DNA of 34,497 nucleotides from Hyphomonadaceae bacterium UBA5336 (GTDB taxonomy: Bacteria; Pseudomonadota; Alphaproteobacteria; Caulobacterales; Hyphomonadaceae): contig DHQO01000002.1 in assembly GCA_002408125.1 (NCBI GenBank), forward strand, positions 80,574 through 115,070, written 5' to 3'. Positions within the stretch are counted from its first letter, which is position 1; the number at the start of each line of letters is the position of its first letter. Under the pieces are notes generated by a model. It was not told the origin of the DNA. It did no database searches and saw only the letters and a program-made list of their open reading frames with translations. Made by a program: the position numbers and the translations under genes. This document shows, in pieces, positions 1-7,710 of this stretch.

Positions 1-992
1 TGGGTTTCGATGATCGGCAGCGCCGTCAGCGAGCCCGCGCCATTGTCGTCATTCATCTTCGCCGCGCGCTCAAGCAGACGCGAGTGGAGATAGAATACGT
101 CGCCCGGATAGGCTTCGCGGCCCGGCGGGCGGCGCAGCAGCAGCGACATCTGGCGATAGGCCACGGCCTGCTTGGACAGGTCGTCATAGATGATCAGCGC
201 GTGCATGCCATTGTCGCGGAAATATTCCGCCATGGTGCAGGCGGTGTAAGGCGCGATGTATTGCAGCGGCGCCGGCTCCGACGCGGTGGCCGCGACAATG
301 ATCGTGTAATCCAGTGCGCCACGGTCGCGCAGGGTCTTCACCACCTGGGCGACGGTCGAGCGCTTCTGGCCGACGGCGACATAGATGCAGAACAGCTTTT
401 CGCTGTCATCCTTGGCCGCTTCGTTGGTTTTCTTCTGGTTCAGGATGGTGTCGACGCAGATCGCGGTCTTGCCAGTCTGGCGGTCGCCGATCACCAGCTC
501 GCGCTGGCCGCGACCGACGGGGATCATGCCGTCAATGGCCTTGATGCCGGTCATCATCGGCTCGTGCACCGATTTGCGGGGAATGATGCCCGGGGCCTTC
601 ACGTCCACGCGGTTACGGCTGTCGGCATCCACGGCCGGGCCACCATCGATCGGGTTGCCAAGGGCATCGACCACACGACCGAGCAGGCCCTTGCCCACCG
701 GAGCGGCCACGATCTCGCCGAGGCGCTTGACGGTGTCGCCTTCCTTGATGCCGCGGTCGTCGCCGAAGATCACGACGCCGACATTGTCGCTTTCCAGGTT
801 CAGGGCCATGCCCTTCACCCCGCCGTCGAACTCGACCATCTCACCGGCCTGGACGCTGTCGAGGCCATAGATACGGGCGATACCGTCGCCAACGGACAGA
901 ACCTGGCCGACGTCGGAGACTTCCGCCTCCACACCGAAGTTTTCGATCTGGCGTTTCAGAATGCCAGAGATTTCAGCGGCGCTGATATCCAT
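1..992 (-). CDS. atpA: F1F0 ATP synthase subunit alpha (partial, N-terminal part)
   Basis: This encodes the non-catalytic nucleotide-binding alpha subunit of the F1 head of the membrane ATP synthase. The window edge cuts the gene, leaving about 330 of the usual ~510 residues. The N-terminus begins MDISAAEISGILK, followed by the beta-barrel region. The Walker A motif GDRQTGKT lies at residues 169-176, the same position as in E. coli AtpA. Further on come the QKRSTVAQ and YIAPYTACTMAEYFR stretches typical of alpha subunits. The ATG at 992 follows a GGGAG-type ribosome site and lies 5 bases after the atpH stop, so the two genes are cotranscribed in the usual atpHA order. No oddity is seen in the visible part. 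Confidence 0.97.
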   Translation of the reverse strand, partial: MDISAAEISGILKRQIENFGVEAEVSDVGQVLSVGDGIARIYGLDSVQAGEMVEFDGGVKGMALNLESDNVGVVIFGDDRGIKEGDTVKRLGEIVAAPVGKGLLGRVVDALGNPIDGGPAVDADSRNRVDVKAPGIIPRKSVHEPMMTGIKAIDGMIPVGRGQRELVIGDRQTGKTAICVDTILNQKKTNEAAKDDSEKLFCIYVAVGQKRSTVAQVVKTLRDRGALDYTIIVAATASEPAPLQYIAPYTACTMAEYFRDNGMHALIIYDDLSKQAVAYRQMSLLLRRPPGREAYPGDVFYLHSRLLERAAKMNDDNGAGSLTALPIIET

Positions 993-997
993 AGAGC

Positions 998-1558
998 TCA
1001 AGCTCCCTTCATCGCGGAATTCATACGGTCTAATTTTGCGGCGAGGCTGGCATCCACCAGCGTCGAGCCGATCTGCAGCTGGATGCCGCCGATCAGGCTC
1101 TCATCGACTTCTTCTGAAAGCTCGACCTCACCGCCCACGGCCTTGGCAAGGATGCCTTCGAGCCGGGCGCGCTGGTCGGCGCTCATCGATTTTGCGGTAC
1201 GGGCCATCGCGCGCTTCACGCCGCGCTGATTGGCATAGAGAATATCGAAGGCGCGCTGGGCGCCCGGGATCTCGCGCGCGCGGCCATTCTCGGCCATCAC
1301 GCCGAGCATGTTCTTCACCAGCGGGCTCACGCCGGCGGAATCGGCGATGGCCAGCAGCGCGGCCTTCTTGTCGTCGCGCGAGAAAGCCGGCGAGGCGATC
1401 AGGCGCGAGAGGTCTTCATTCTCGCGGATCAGCGCGGCGAAATCGGTAAAGCTGCGATGGACTTCGGACAATTGTCCCTTGTCCTGTGCCAGTTCAAACA
1501 GGGCACTGGCATAGCGCTGCGCGGCTTCGCTGGCTTGTCTGGTCGGGGCGTTGGCCAA
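998..1558 (-). CDS. atpH: F1F0 ATP synthase subunit delta, TTG start
   Basis: This is the delta subunit (OSCP homologue), which ties the F1 head to the peripheral stalk. The 186-residue length is normal. The RYASALFELA motif near residue 16 and the C-terminal part ending in the conserved GGIQLQIGSTLVDASL stretch are diagnostic. The start is a TTG at 1558. The reading frame is closed by a TGA at 1613-1615 and no ATG or GTG lies between, so TTG is the only ordinary start available. The ribosome site is weak. It is the first gene of the atp operon here, 184 bases downstream of priA on the same strand, in a leader with overlapping dyad symmetries (see findings). Confidence 0.95.
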   Translation of the reverse strand: MANAPTRQASEAAQRYASALFELAQDKGQLSEVHRSFTDFAALIRENEDLSRLIASPAFSRDDKKAALLAIADSAGVSPLVKNMLGVMAENGRAREIPGAQRAFDILYANQRGVKRAMARTAKSMSADQRARLEGILAKAVGGEVELSEEVDESLIGGIQLQIGSTLVDASLAAKLDRMNSAMKGA

Positions 1559-1587
1559 GGCGGTGTCCGTCTGGTTCTGGGCGGTCT

Positions 1588-1628
1588 GCCCGGGGAAATA
1601 TCCGGGCGGGGCTCAAATCCGAGCCCGG
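1588..1628 (-). promoter_or_regulatory. atpH leader with mutually exclusive stem segments
   Basis: On the plus strand GCCCGG (1588-1593), CCGGGC (1602-1607) and a second GCCCGG (1623-1628) lie in series, and GGGCTC/GAGCCC (1609-1614/1621-1626) adds another stem. In RNA read on the minus strand the middle segment can pair with either neighbour, giving two alternative hairpins about 30 bases upstream of the TTG start. The repeats are seen directly. An attenuator or translation-control role is inference, and GC-rich DNA can produce such dyads by chance. Confidence 0.3.
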
Positions 1629-1699
1629 CGCCCCTGAATTTTGGCGGGGCTTAGCACCCCTGATTTCCTCTGACAACATGGCCAAAGGGTGGAAGTTGC

Positions 1700-1729
1700 G
1701 GCGGATTGGCACAAGTGTGCCATGCCGCC
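1700..1729. repeat. Two-tier inverted repeat between priA and atpH
   Basis: GGCGG-att-GGCACA-ag-TGTGCC-atg-CCGCC forms an outer 5-bp and an inner 6-bp stem, both perfect. It begins 13 bases past the priA stop. No run of U follows in the minus direction, so it is not a standard intrinsic terminator. It could be a 3' stabilising hairpin for priA mRNA or a protein-binding palindrome ahead of the atp operon. Confidence 0.45.
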
Positions 1730-1742
1730 ACGTCAGCGGTCT

Positions 1743-3905
1743 CTAAAGAAACGAATACGGATCGATATCAACATTCATGCGCACAGCGGCCGGCAATTTC
1801 AACCGTCGAACCCAATCGGCCATATAAGCCGACAGATCCACCTGGCGCGGCGCCTTGACCAGAAAACGCCGGCGATGGCGCCCGCGCAGGATGGCGATCG
1901 GCGGCTCGGCCGGGCCATAGACCTCGATCCCCTCGCCATGCGGGGCAGCTCGGGCGATGGCGAGACCGGCCTCCTGAACCATCTCCGGCGAGGGCGCCGA
2001 GAGGATGATCGCCGCCATTCTCCCGAAAGGCGGCATGCCAAGCTCGGCGCGCACATCGCGCTCAATGGCGAGGAAGCCGTCGCGGTCACCCAGCGACAGG
2101 GCGATCATGGCCGGGTTGTCCGGATCATAGGTCTGGATCAGGGCGCGGCCGGGCTTTTCCGCCCGCCCTGCGCGGCCCGCCACCTGACTAAGCAGTTGGA
2201 AGGTCCGCTCGCCGGCGCGCAGGTCGCCGCCCTTCATGCCGGAATCAGCGTCCACCACGCCGACCAGGGTGAGACCCGGAAAGTTGTGGCCCTTGGCGAC
2301 GATCTGGGTGCCGATCAGCACATCCACCTCGCCATCGGCCATGCGATCAATGAGGGCCCGTGTATCGGCCCCGGTCTGAACAGTGTCAGAACTGAAAATC
2401 GCGATCCGGGCATCTGGTAACAGAAGGCGGGCCTCTTCCGCCACACGTTCCACACCGGGGCCAATCCCGGTCAGAGACCCTTCCGCACCGCATTTCGGGC
2501 AATGGGTCGGCTTGGGCATCGACCAGCCGGTGAGATGGCACATCAGCCGCCCGGTATAGCGGTGCTCGGTGAGCCAGCTGTCCGTGCCGGGGCTTTTCAG
2601 CTTCTCCCCGCACGCCTTGCAGAGAATGAGTGGGGCATAGCCGCGCCGGTTCAGGAAGAGGAGGCTCTGCTCGCCGGCCAGGAAGGTTTCCGCCATGGCC
2701 TCGGTCAGGCGCGGGGAGAGCCAGTGGCCCTTTTCCGGCGGCTCTGCGCGCAGGTCGATCAACTCCACATCCGGCAGGCGCGCGGCACCGGGCCGGGCCG
2801 CGAGCTTCAGGTGCCCGAACCGGCCCTGCTCGGCATTGACCGTGCTTTCCAGCGCCGGTGTGGCGGACGCCAGCACCACCTCCGCCCCGGCGAGCTTGGC
2901 GCGCATCACGGCCAGGTCGCGGGCATGATATGTCACCCCGTCTTCCTGCTTGTAGGAGCCGTCATGCTCCTCATCCACGATGATGAGTTTCAGGTTCTGG
3001 AAGGGCAGGAACAGGGCCGAGCGCGCGCCGACCACGATCCGCGCGCGGCCTTCATTCACCTCGCGCCAGGCCCGGCGGCGTTCCTTGTCGGCAAGGCCGG
3101 AATGCCAGGGCACGGGGGCGGCGCCGAAGCGCTTCTCAAACCGCTCAAGGATGGCCTGGGTCAGCGCGATCTCCGGCAGCAGGACCAGCACCTGGGCCTC
3201 GGGCGCGCGGTGCAGGGCGGCGGCGATTGCCTCGAAATAAACCTCCGTCTTGCCCGAACCGGTGACGCCATCGAGCAGGAAGGGCGAAAACCCGTCGGCT
3301 GAAATCGCACCCGTCAGGGCCTCAGCGGCGGCCGCCTGCTCGGCGGTGAGGTCGAAGCCCTTCCCGTCCGGGTCCGGCGGGGGATAGGGCGCATCCACGG
3401 CGCGTTTCAGTGCCTGAAGGCTGCCGGCCTCAACGAGGCCCTTGATGACGCCCGCCGACACGCCCGCCCGCTCGGCCAGCTCCGCGCCGCTCAGCGCCTC
3501 GTGCGGCTCAATCGCGGCCAGCACCGCCTCGCGCGCCGGAGTCATCCGCGCCGGTGGCGCGCCGGCCAACCGGTAGACTGTCTCTGTCGGCGAAGGGTGC
3601 AGTGCACCGCGCGCCCGCAGGGCCATGGCCAGCACATTGCCGGGCGGGTTCACCGTGTATTTCGCGGCAAAGTCGATAAAGGCACGCATGCCGTCCGGCA
3701 TGGGCCGGGCCGGCAGTACCGAAGAGATCGCCTTCAGCTTGCGCCCCTCGCCGGCCTCGCCCACCGCCCAGACCACGCCGGTGCGTTCCAGCTTGCCCAG
3801 CGGCGCGGTGACATAGCTGCCCGGCGGCGCGCTCAGGCCCTCTGGCACCTCATAGTCAAAGGGTTCCGGCAGGGGCAGCGGAAAGAGGATGGACGCCACA
3901 CTCAT
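1743..3905 (-). CDS. priA: Primosomal protein N' (replication restart helicase PriA)
   Basis: PriA is a superfamily 2 DNA helicase that recognises stalled forks and reloads the replisome. The start chosen is the ATG at 3905 (MSVASILFPLPLPEPFDY), giving 720 residues, the normal family length; the open frame continues upstream but without family similarity. Visible motifs are Walker A TGSGKTE, the DEEHD box in IIVDEEHDGSYKQ, the FLNRRGYAPL stretch before the zinc domain, GTQIVAKGHNFPGL and QVAGRAGRAEKPG. The zinc region is odd. C429, C432, C469 and C472 (site 1) are kept, but the positions of the second site read S438, T441, C456 and T459, so three of its four cysteines are gone. It is divergent from the exporter gene at 3991 and upstream of atpH on the same strand. 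Confidence 0.96.
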   Translation of the reverse strand: MSVASILFPLPLPEPFDYEVPEGLSAPPGSYVTAPLGKLERTGVVWAVGEAGEGRKLKAISSVLPARPMPDGMRAFIDFAAKYTVNPPGNVLAMALRARGALHPSPTETVYRLAGAPPARMTPAREAVLAAIEPHEALSGAELAERAGVSAGVIKGLVEAGSLQALKRAVDAPYPPPDPDGKGFDLTAEQAAAAEALTGAISADGFSPFLLDGVTGSGKTEVYFEAIAAALHRAPEAQVLVLLPEIALTQAILERFEKRFGAAPVPWHSGLADKERRRAWREVNEGRARIVVGARSALFLPFQNLKLIIVDEEHDGSYKQEDGVTYHARDLAVMRAKLAGAEVVLASATPALESTVNAEQGRFGHLKLAARPGAARLPDVELIDLRAEPPEKGHWLSPRLTEAMAETFLAGEQSLLFLNRRGYAPLILCKACGEKLKSPGTDSWLTEHRYTGRLMCHLTGWSMPKPTHCPKCGAEGSLTGIGPGVERVAEEARLLLPDARIAIFSSDTVQTGADTRALIDRMADGEVDVLIGTQIVAKGHNFPGLTLVGVVDADSGMKGGDLRAGERTFQLLSQVAGRAGRAEKPGRALIQTYDPDNPAMIALSLGDRDGFLAIERDVRAELGMPPFGRMAAIILSAPSPEMVQEAGLAIARAAPHGEGIEVYGPAEPPIAILRGRHRRRFLVKAPRQVDLSAYMADWVRRLKLPAAVRMNVDIDPYSFL

Positions 3906-3990
3906 CCCTGGCGGTGTATCGCCGCGCCTGCCGCTTGGGAAGCGCTTGAAGCGGCTGGACTTCCGGCCCGGCGCGCCGGATGGAGTGCGA

Positions 3991-4851
3991 ATGAGTTCGA
4001 CCCTCCTGCCCATCCTTCTCGGACTGTTCTCTGCAGTCACGCTCGCGGTCGCGAATGTGGCGGTCAAGCGCGGCGGGGATATCCTTGCCACGCGGGTCAG
4101 CATGGCGCTCGCAGCAGCGGTGATCGTCTCGCCGGCGGCCTTTTTCGTCGCCCCGCCCGACATGGCGACATGGCGGGCGCTGGGCTTTTCCCTGCCGGCG
4201 CATTTCTTCTATCAGGGCTGCATGATCCGCGCCCTGCACCGAGGAGACCTGTCTCTCGTCTTCCCGGTGATGCGCGGGGCCGCGCCGCTGCTCACAGGCC
4301 TCTTTGCCTGGTTGATCCTGGGCGAGGCGCTCTCGCCGATTGCAATCTTCGGCCTGGTGCTGGCCGCCAGCGCGGTGATGTTCTTCGGCATGCCGAGCGG
4401 CGGGGGCAGTTTCCGGCGCCATCCGGATGCCTCGGCCCTTTTCTGGGCCGGCGGGACCGCGCTCGGTATCGCGCTTTATTCCGTCGCCGACGGACATGGC
4501 GTGCGCATCGCACCCACGCCGTTCACCTATATCGTCTGGCTGTTCCTGCTCGACCCGGTGATGATCACCCTCACCGCCATCGTCACCCGCCGTGGCGCCC
4601 TGATCGAGGCCGGCCGCGCGACCCTGCGCCCCGGCCTGCTGGCAGGCGGGGTTTCCGTGCTCTCTTTCGGCGCGGCGCTTTATGCCATCAGCCTGATGGA
4701 GGTGGCCCGGGTCTCGGCCCTGCGCGAGACCGCCGTGGTCTTCGCCGCCCTGCTCGGCTGGCTGTTCCTGAAGGAAGGATTTGGCCTCCGCCGCACCATC
4801 GCAGCCGCCGTGCTTGCGACCGGATTGGTGTTATTGCAGGTAACCGGTTAA
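3991..4851 (+). CDS. EamA/DMT-family transporter
   Basis: A 286-residue inner-membrane protein with about ten hydrophobic segments arranged as two EamA-type halves, as expected for the drug/metabolite transporter superfamily. The second half carries the typical ending in which a glutamate-containing helix (ALRETAVVFAALLGWLFLKE) is followed by a final helix. The ATG at 3991 has GGAG about 8 bases upstream and opens directly into the first membrane segment; an in-frame ATG at 3889 lies inside the priA coding strand and is less likely. The substrate cannot be read from sequence. It is the first gene of a three-gene plus-strand set with the flippase and yciB, spaced by 34 and 8 bases. Confidence 0.88.
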   Translation: MSSTLLPILLGLFSAVTLAVANVAVKRGGDILATRVSMALAAAVIVSPAAFFVAPPDMATWRALGFSLPAHFFYQGCMIRALHRGDLSLVFPVMRGAAPLLTGLFAWLILGEALSPIAIFGLVLAASAVMFFGMPSGGGSFRRHPDASALFWAGGTALGIALYSVADGHGVRIAPTPFTYIVWLFLLDPVMITLTAIVTRRGALIEAGRATLRPGLLAGGVSVLSFGAALYAISLMEVARVSALRETAVVFAALLGWLFLKEGFGLRRTIAAAVLATGLVLLQVTG

Positions 4852-4885
4852 CCGGATTTGCGCGCTTTCGCGCTATGGAGCAGCA

Positions 4886-6337
4886 ATGCCCTTCCTGCGC
4901 CATCTCACCGGATATGCCCCAGCCAAGCTGGCCAGCGCGCTGGCCTCGTTTGGCGGGGTGTATGTCTTTACACGGCTGCTCGGTGCGGAGGCCTATGGCC
5001 GCTATGCGCTGCTGATCTCGATCCTCGCGCTGGTCCACACCCTGACGCTGACCTGGGTGGAGGCGGCCAACTACCGCTTCGCCGCGCGCGCCCGCGAGGA
5101 AGGCACGCTGGCCGACCACTATGCCTTGGCCCTCGTCATGATGCGCCGATCCCTCATCGCCGGGCTGACCGTGCTTGGCCTTGTCTGGATCGCACTGTCG
5201 CACCTGCCGGGCTATGGCGCCGCCCTGCCCTGGATCGGTGTGCTGATGATCACCAATACGGTGATCCAGATGGCGCTGGAGGCCCACCGGGCCGGTCACC
5301 GCGTGGCGCGCTATTCCATGAGCGAGACCTTCCGTGTGCTCGGCGGCTTCATCGCTGGCGCGCTGATCGCCTGGGCCTTCGATCTTGGCGCAGCCGCACC
5401 GCTGATCGGAATGGCGGTGGCCGCCGTCCTCGTCGCTCTGCGCGAGGCGATCTTCCTGCACAAATCGACCCGCGGCGGACATGCCAACCGCGAAACCTCG
5501 CGTGCATGGATGGGCTATGGCTTTCCCATCGCTGCCGCGCTCCTGCTCGATATCGTGCTGTCGGCTTCCGACCGTTTCCTGATCGCGGCCTTTCTCGGCG
5601 AAGCTTCCGTGGGCGCCTATGCCGCCGGATATGGCGTGGCTGACAAGACAGTGCTGATGCTGTGTGCCTGGCCAGCGCTCGCCGCCTCGCCGCAGATCAT
5701 GGCCGCCTATGAACGCCTCGGCGCAGACGGCGCGCGCGATGCCGCGGGCAATCTCATCCGTACCCTGTTCCTGCTCGGCGTGCCCGCCGCCACGGGGCTT
5801 GCCCTCACCGCCCAGCCGCTCGGCGAGGCCATGGTCGGCGAGGCGGTGCGCGAACAGGCCATCCATATCATCCCGTGGATCGCCTTTGCCGGCCTGCTCA
5901 ACGGGTTGATGATCCACTATGCCAGCGAGGCCTTCCAGCTCGCCCACAGCACGCGCCTGCGCGCGCTTTTGATGCTGGTGCCCGCCGGGCTCAACATCGC
6001 GCTGAACCTTCTTCTCCTGCCAGCGGTGGGCCTGATGGGCGCGGTCTACGCCACGGTTATCAGCTATGGCGTGGGCCTCGCACTGCTCTCTCTGGTCGGC
6101 CGGCGGCTGGTGCCCTTCCCCTGGCCGGTAGCCGATCTGGCCGGCATTTCCCTCGCCGCCGCGGCCATGGCGCCTGCCGTCTGGCTGGTGCCGGATTTCG
6201 GCGGTTGGCCGCAATTGTTCGCCGAGGCCGGCGCCGGCGCGGTAACCTATGCCGGGGTGCTCCTTGCGCTGAATATCGCCGGGATCCGCAGCTTCGTGCA
6301 GGAAAAGCTTGCATCCAGGCGCGCGCTTGGTGCGTAA
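4886..6337 (+). CDS. Polysaccharide/lipid-linked oligosaccharide flippase (MOP superfamily)
   Basis: A 483-residue polytopic membrane protein of the Wzx/RfbX-like branch of the MOP (MATE/flippase) superfamily. Such proteins flip lipid-linked sugars across the inner membrane for O-antigen or capsule synthesis. The N-terminus (YAPAKLASALASFGGVYVFT, then RLLGAEAYGRYAL) matches the family opening, and roughly twelve or more hydrophobic helices follow. The motif SASDRFLIAAFLGEASVGAY near the middle is characteristic. The ATG at 4886 has GGAG 7 bases upstream. No glycosyltransferases lie nearby, so it is not inside a complete polysaccharide locus; the substrate is unknown. Confidence 0.85.
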   Translation: MPFLRHLTGYAPAKLASALASFGGVYVFTRLLGAEAYGRYALLISILALVHTLTLTWVEAANYRFAARAREEGTLADHYALALVMMRRSLIAGLTVLGLVWIALSHLPGYGAALPWIGVLMITNTVIQMALEAHRAGHRVARYSMSETFRVLGGFIAGALIAWAFDLGAAAPLIGMAVAAVLVALREAIFLHKSTRGGHANRETSRAWMGYGFPIAAALLLDIVLSASDRFLIAAFLGEASVGAYAAGYGVADKTVLMLCAWPALAASPQIMAAYERLGADGARDAAGNLIRTLFLLGVPAATGLALTAQPLGEAMVGEAVREQAIHIIPWIAFAGLLNGLMIHYASEAFQLAHSTRLRALLMLVPAGLNIALNLLLLPAVGLMGAVYATVISYGVGLALLSLVGRRLVPFPWPVADLAGISLAAAAMAPAVWLVPDFGGWPQLFAEAGAGAVTYAGVLLALNIAGIRSFVQEKLASRRALGA

Positions 6338-6345
6338 AAGACGAC

Positions 6346-7092
6346 ATGAACGATTTGAAATCCGATGTGGCCACCACCGCAGACAAGGCCAACCAGATCT
6401 GGGGCGATCTCGTCCCCGTCATCGCCTTCGTGCTCGTCTATAACGGGCTGCGCATGATCCAGCCGGAAGGCGGGTTCCTGACCTATGATGCCCTGTTCTG
6501 GGCGACCGGCGCGCTGGTCATCCTGACGGTGGGAATCATTGTCCGGAAGCTGATCAGGGGCGAGCCTGTGCCGCCCTTCCTGATCGTATCTTCCCTGACG
6601 GTCGGCTTCTTCGGTGTGCTCGGCATTGTCGGCAAGAACGAGGCCTACCTCTATGTGAAGGTCACGCTGCAGAACCTTTTCCTCGCCAGTCTGATCTTCT
6701 TCCCGATGCTGTTCGGGCAGAATGTCTGGAAGGCAATGTTCAAATCCGTGTTCGACATGCCGGACCAGGCCTGGCGCCAGCTTGCCATCCGCTGGGGCCT
6801 CTTTTTCATCGCCATGGCAGTGTGGAATGAATATCTCTACCGCACCTTTGCTCCGGTGGCAGAACAATGCATGCCGGTCTTCGGGGTACAGCTGGCGCCA
6901 TGCGAGCCCTATTCCTTCGCCGGCCTGAACTTTGGCGAGAAGGACGCCCAGGGCGTGTGGGCCAACTGGAAGCTCGGCAATATGGTCATCACCTTCCTCT
7001 TCGGCGCAGCGAATGTGCCCCTGATGCTGAAACACCTGCGCCAGCCCGATGGCGAGGTCAGTGAGTCAGCGCCTCAGTCCCCGGCGGATTGA
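6346..7092 (+). CDS. Septation protein YciB/IspZ family, with an extra loop
   Basis: A 248-residue multi-pass inner-membrane protein of the YciB/IspZ family, which is linked to envelope integrity and division in enterobacteria. Family signatures are the LVPVIAFVLVYNG first helix, the KNEAYLYVKVTLQNLF stretch, FGQNVWKAMF, and the AWRQLAIRWGLFFIAMAVWNEY helix before a final WANWKLGNMVITFLF. It is longer than the ~180-210 residues usual for the family: there is an N-terminal extension and an insert of about 35 residues, carrying two cysteines (CMPVFGVQLAPC), just before the WANWK segment. It starts 8 bases after the flippase. Its 3' end overlaps the convergent NUDIX gene by 35 bases. Confidence 0.82.
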   Translation: MNDLKSDVATTADKANQIWGDLVPVIAFVLVYNGLRMIQPEGGFLTYDALFWATGALVILTVGIIVRKLIRGEPVPPFLIVSSLTVGFFGVLGIVGKNEAYLYVKVTLQNLFLASLIFFPMLFGQNVWKAMFKSVFDMPDQAWRQLAIRWGLFFIAMAVWNEYLYRTFAPVAEQCMPVFGVQLAPCEPYSFAGLNFGEKDAQGVWANWKLGNMVITFLFGAANVPLMLKHLRQPDGEVSESAPQSPAD

Positions 7093-7594
7093 GAAAAGGC
7101 GCAAACCCCGTCTGCCCGCGCGTCTGGGCAAAATGGGTGAGCGCCCAGACCACGGTTGGAAAGGCCAGTTCCGCCCACGGAATGTCGGCCCAGTCGAACA
7201 GCGCGACCTCCAGGCTTTCCGGCCCGGGGGCAATGTCTGAGACAAGCTCTGCGCGGAACATGATCTGCACCTGTCCGATGCGCGGAACCGAGTAAACCGA
7301 CAGGATGCGGTCGATCTCAATCTGGGCGCACGCCTCTTCCATAGCCTCGCGTGTGGCGGCGTCTTCGGCGGTTTCACCGAGCTCCATGAAGCCGGCCGGC
7401 AGGGTCCAATACCCCTTGCGCGGATCAATCGCACGCCGGCACAAAAGGATTTGATCGCCGGAAGTTACAACAGAACCTGCAACAATCTTCGGATTCTGAT
7501 AGTCTATGAAAGAACAATGCCTGCAGACCCGTCTTTCCCTCTCATCACCTTCCGGAATCTCCATCTGAAATTCAGGGGTCAAACCTTGTGTCAT
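7058..7594 (-). CDS. NUDIX hydrolase with N-terminal CxxC half-ribbon
   Basis: A 178-residue NUDIX-fold pyrophosphohydrolase, probably acting on a nucleoside diphosphate derivative; the substrate is not readable. The Nudix box runs from G68 to A90: G68-x5-E74-x7-R82-E83-x2-E86-E87, with the metal-binding glutamates intact. The usual glycine near the end of the box is C89. Ahead of it lies a C24-x2-C27 pair (VCRHC), reminiscent of the zinc ribbon of NudC-type enzymes but with only half of the four ligands. The downstream PGPESLEVALFDWADIPW segment is typical of this bacterial subfamily. The ATG at 7594 is 116 bases from the divergent MarR gene. The 3' end overlaps yciB. Confidence 0.9.
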   Translation of the reverse strand: MTQGLTPEFQMEIPEGDERERRVCRHCSFIDYQNPKIVAGSVVTSGDQILLCRRAIDPRKGYWTLPAGFMELGETAEDAATREAMEEACAQIEIDRILSVYSVPRIGQVQIMFRAELVSDIAPGPESLEVALFDWADIPWAELAFPTVVWALTHFAQTRGQTGFAPFLNPPGTEALTH

Positions 7595-7677
7595 CTGAAC
7601 GTCAACCTATCGCGTTATTGGAGAAACTGGTTGATCCGCCCACGGCAGAATCCGATAGCGGTAACGGGCATTGATGC

Positions 7678-7694
7678 AGGTCTTGGGCAGACCT
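7678..7694. promoter_or_regulatory. Candidate operator: perfect dyad AGGTCT-tgggc-AGACCT
   Basis: A perfect 6-bp inverted repeat with a 5-bp spacer (17 bp overall) ends 16 bases before the MarR-family ATG, in the divergent NUDIX/MarR promoter region. MarR proteins usually bind short palindromes of this size and often repress their own gene. The dyad is seen; its assignment as an autoregulatory site is inference. Confidence 0.4.
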
Positions 7695-7710
7695 ACGGGG
7701 CAAGGGCAAA

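Noticed and set aside
3905..4163. N-terminal extension of priA to an upstream start
   Set aside because: The extension lacks PriA similarity, overlaps the divergent transporter gene, and the ATG at 3905 gives the normal family length.
4860..4873. GCGCG-cttt-CGCGC hairpin between transporter and flippase
   Set aside because: Short stem, no T-run, and the genes look cotranscribed.
4688..6214. 508-codon open frame on the minus strand opposite the flippase
   Set aside because: Low-complexity Gln/His/Gly/Arg-rich translation typical of an antisense frame; the opposite strand is a clear membrane protein.
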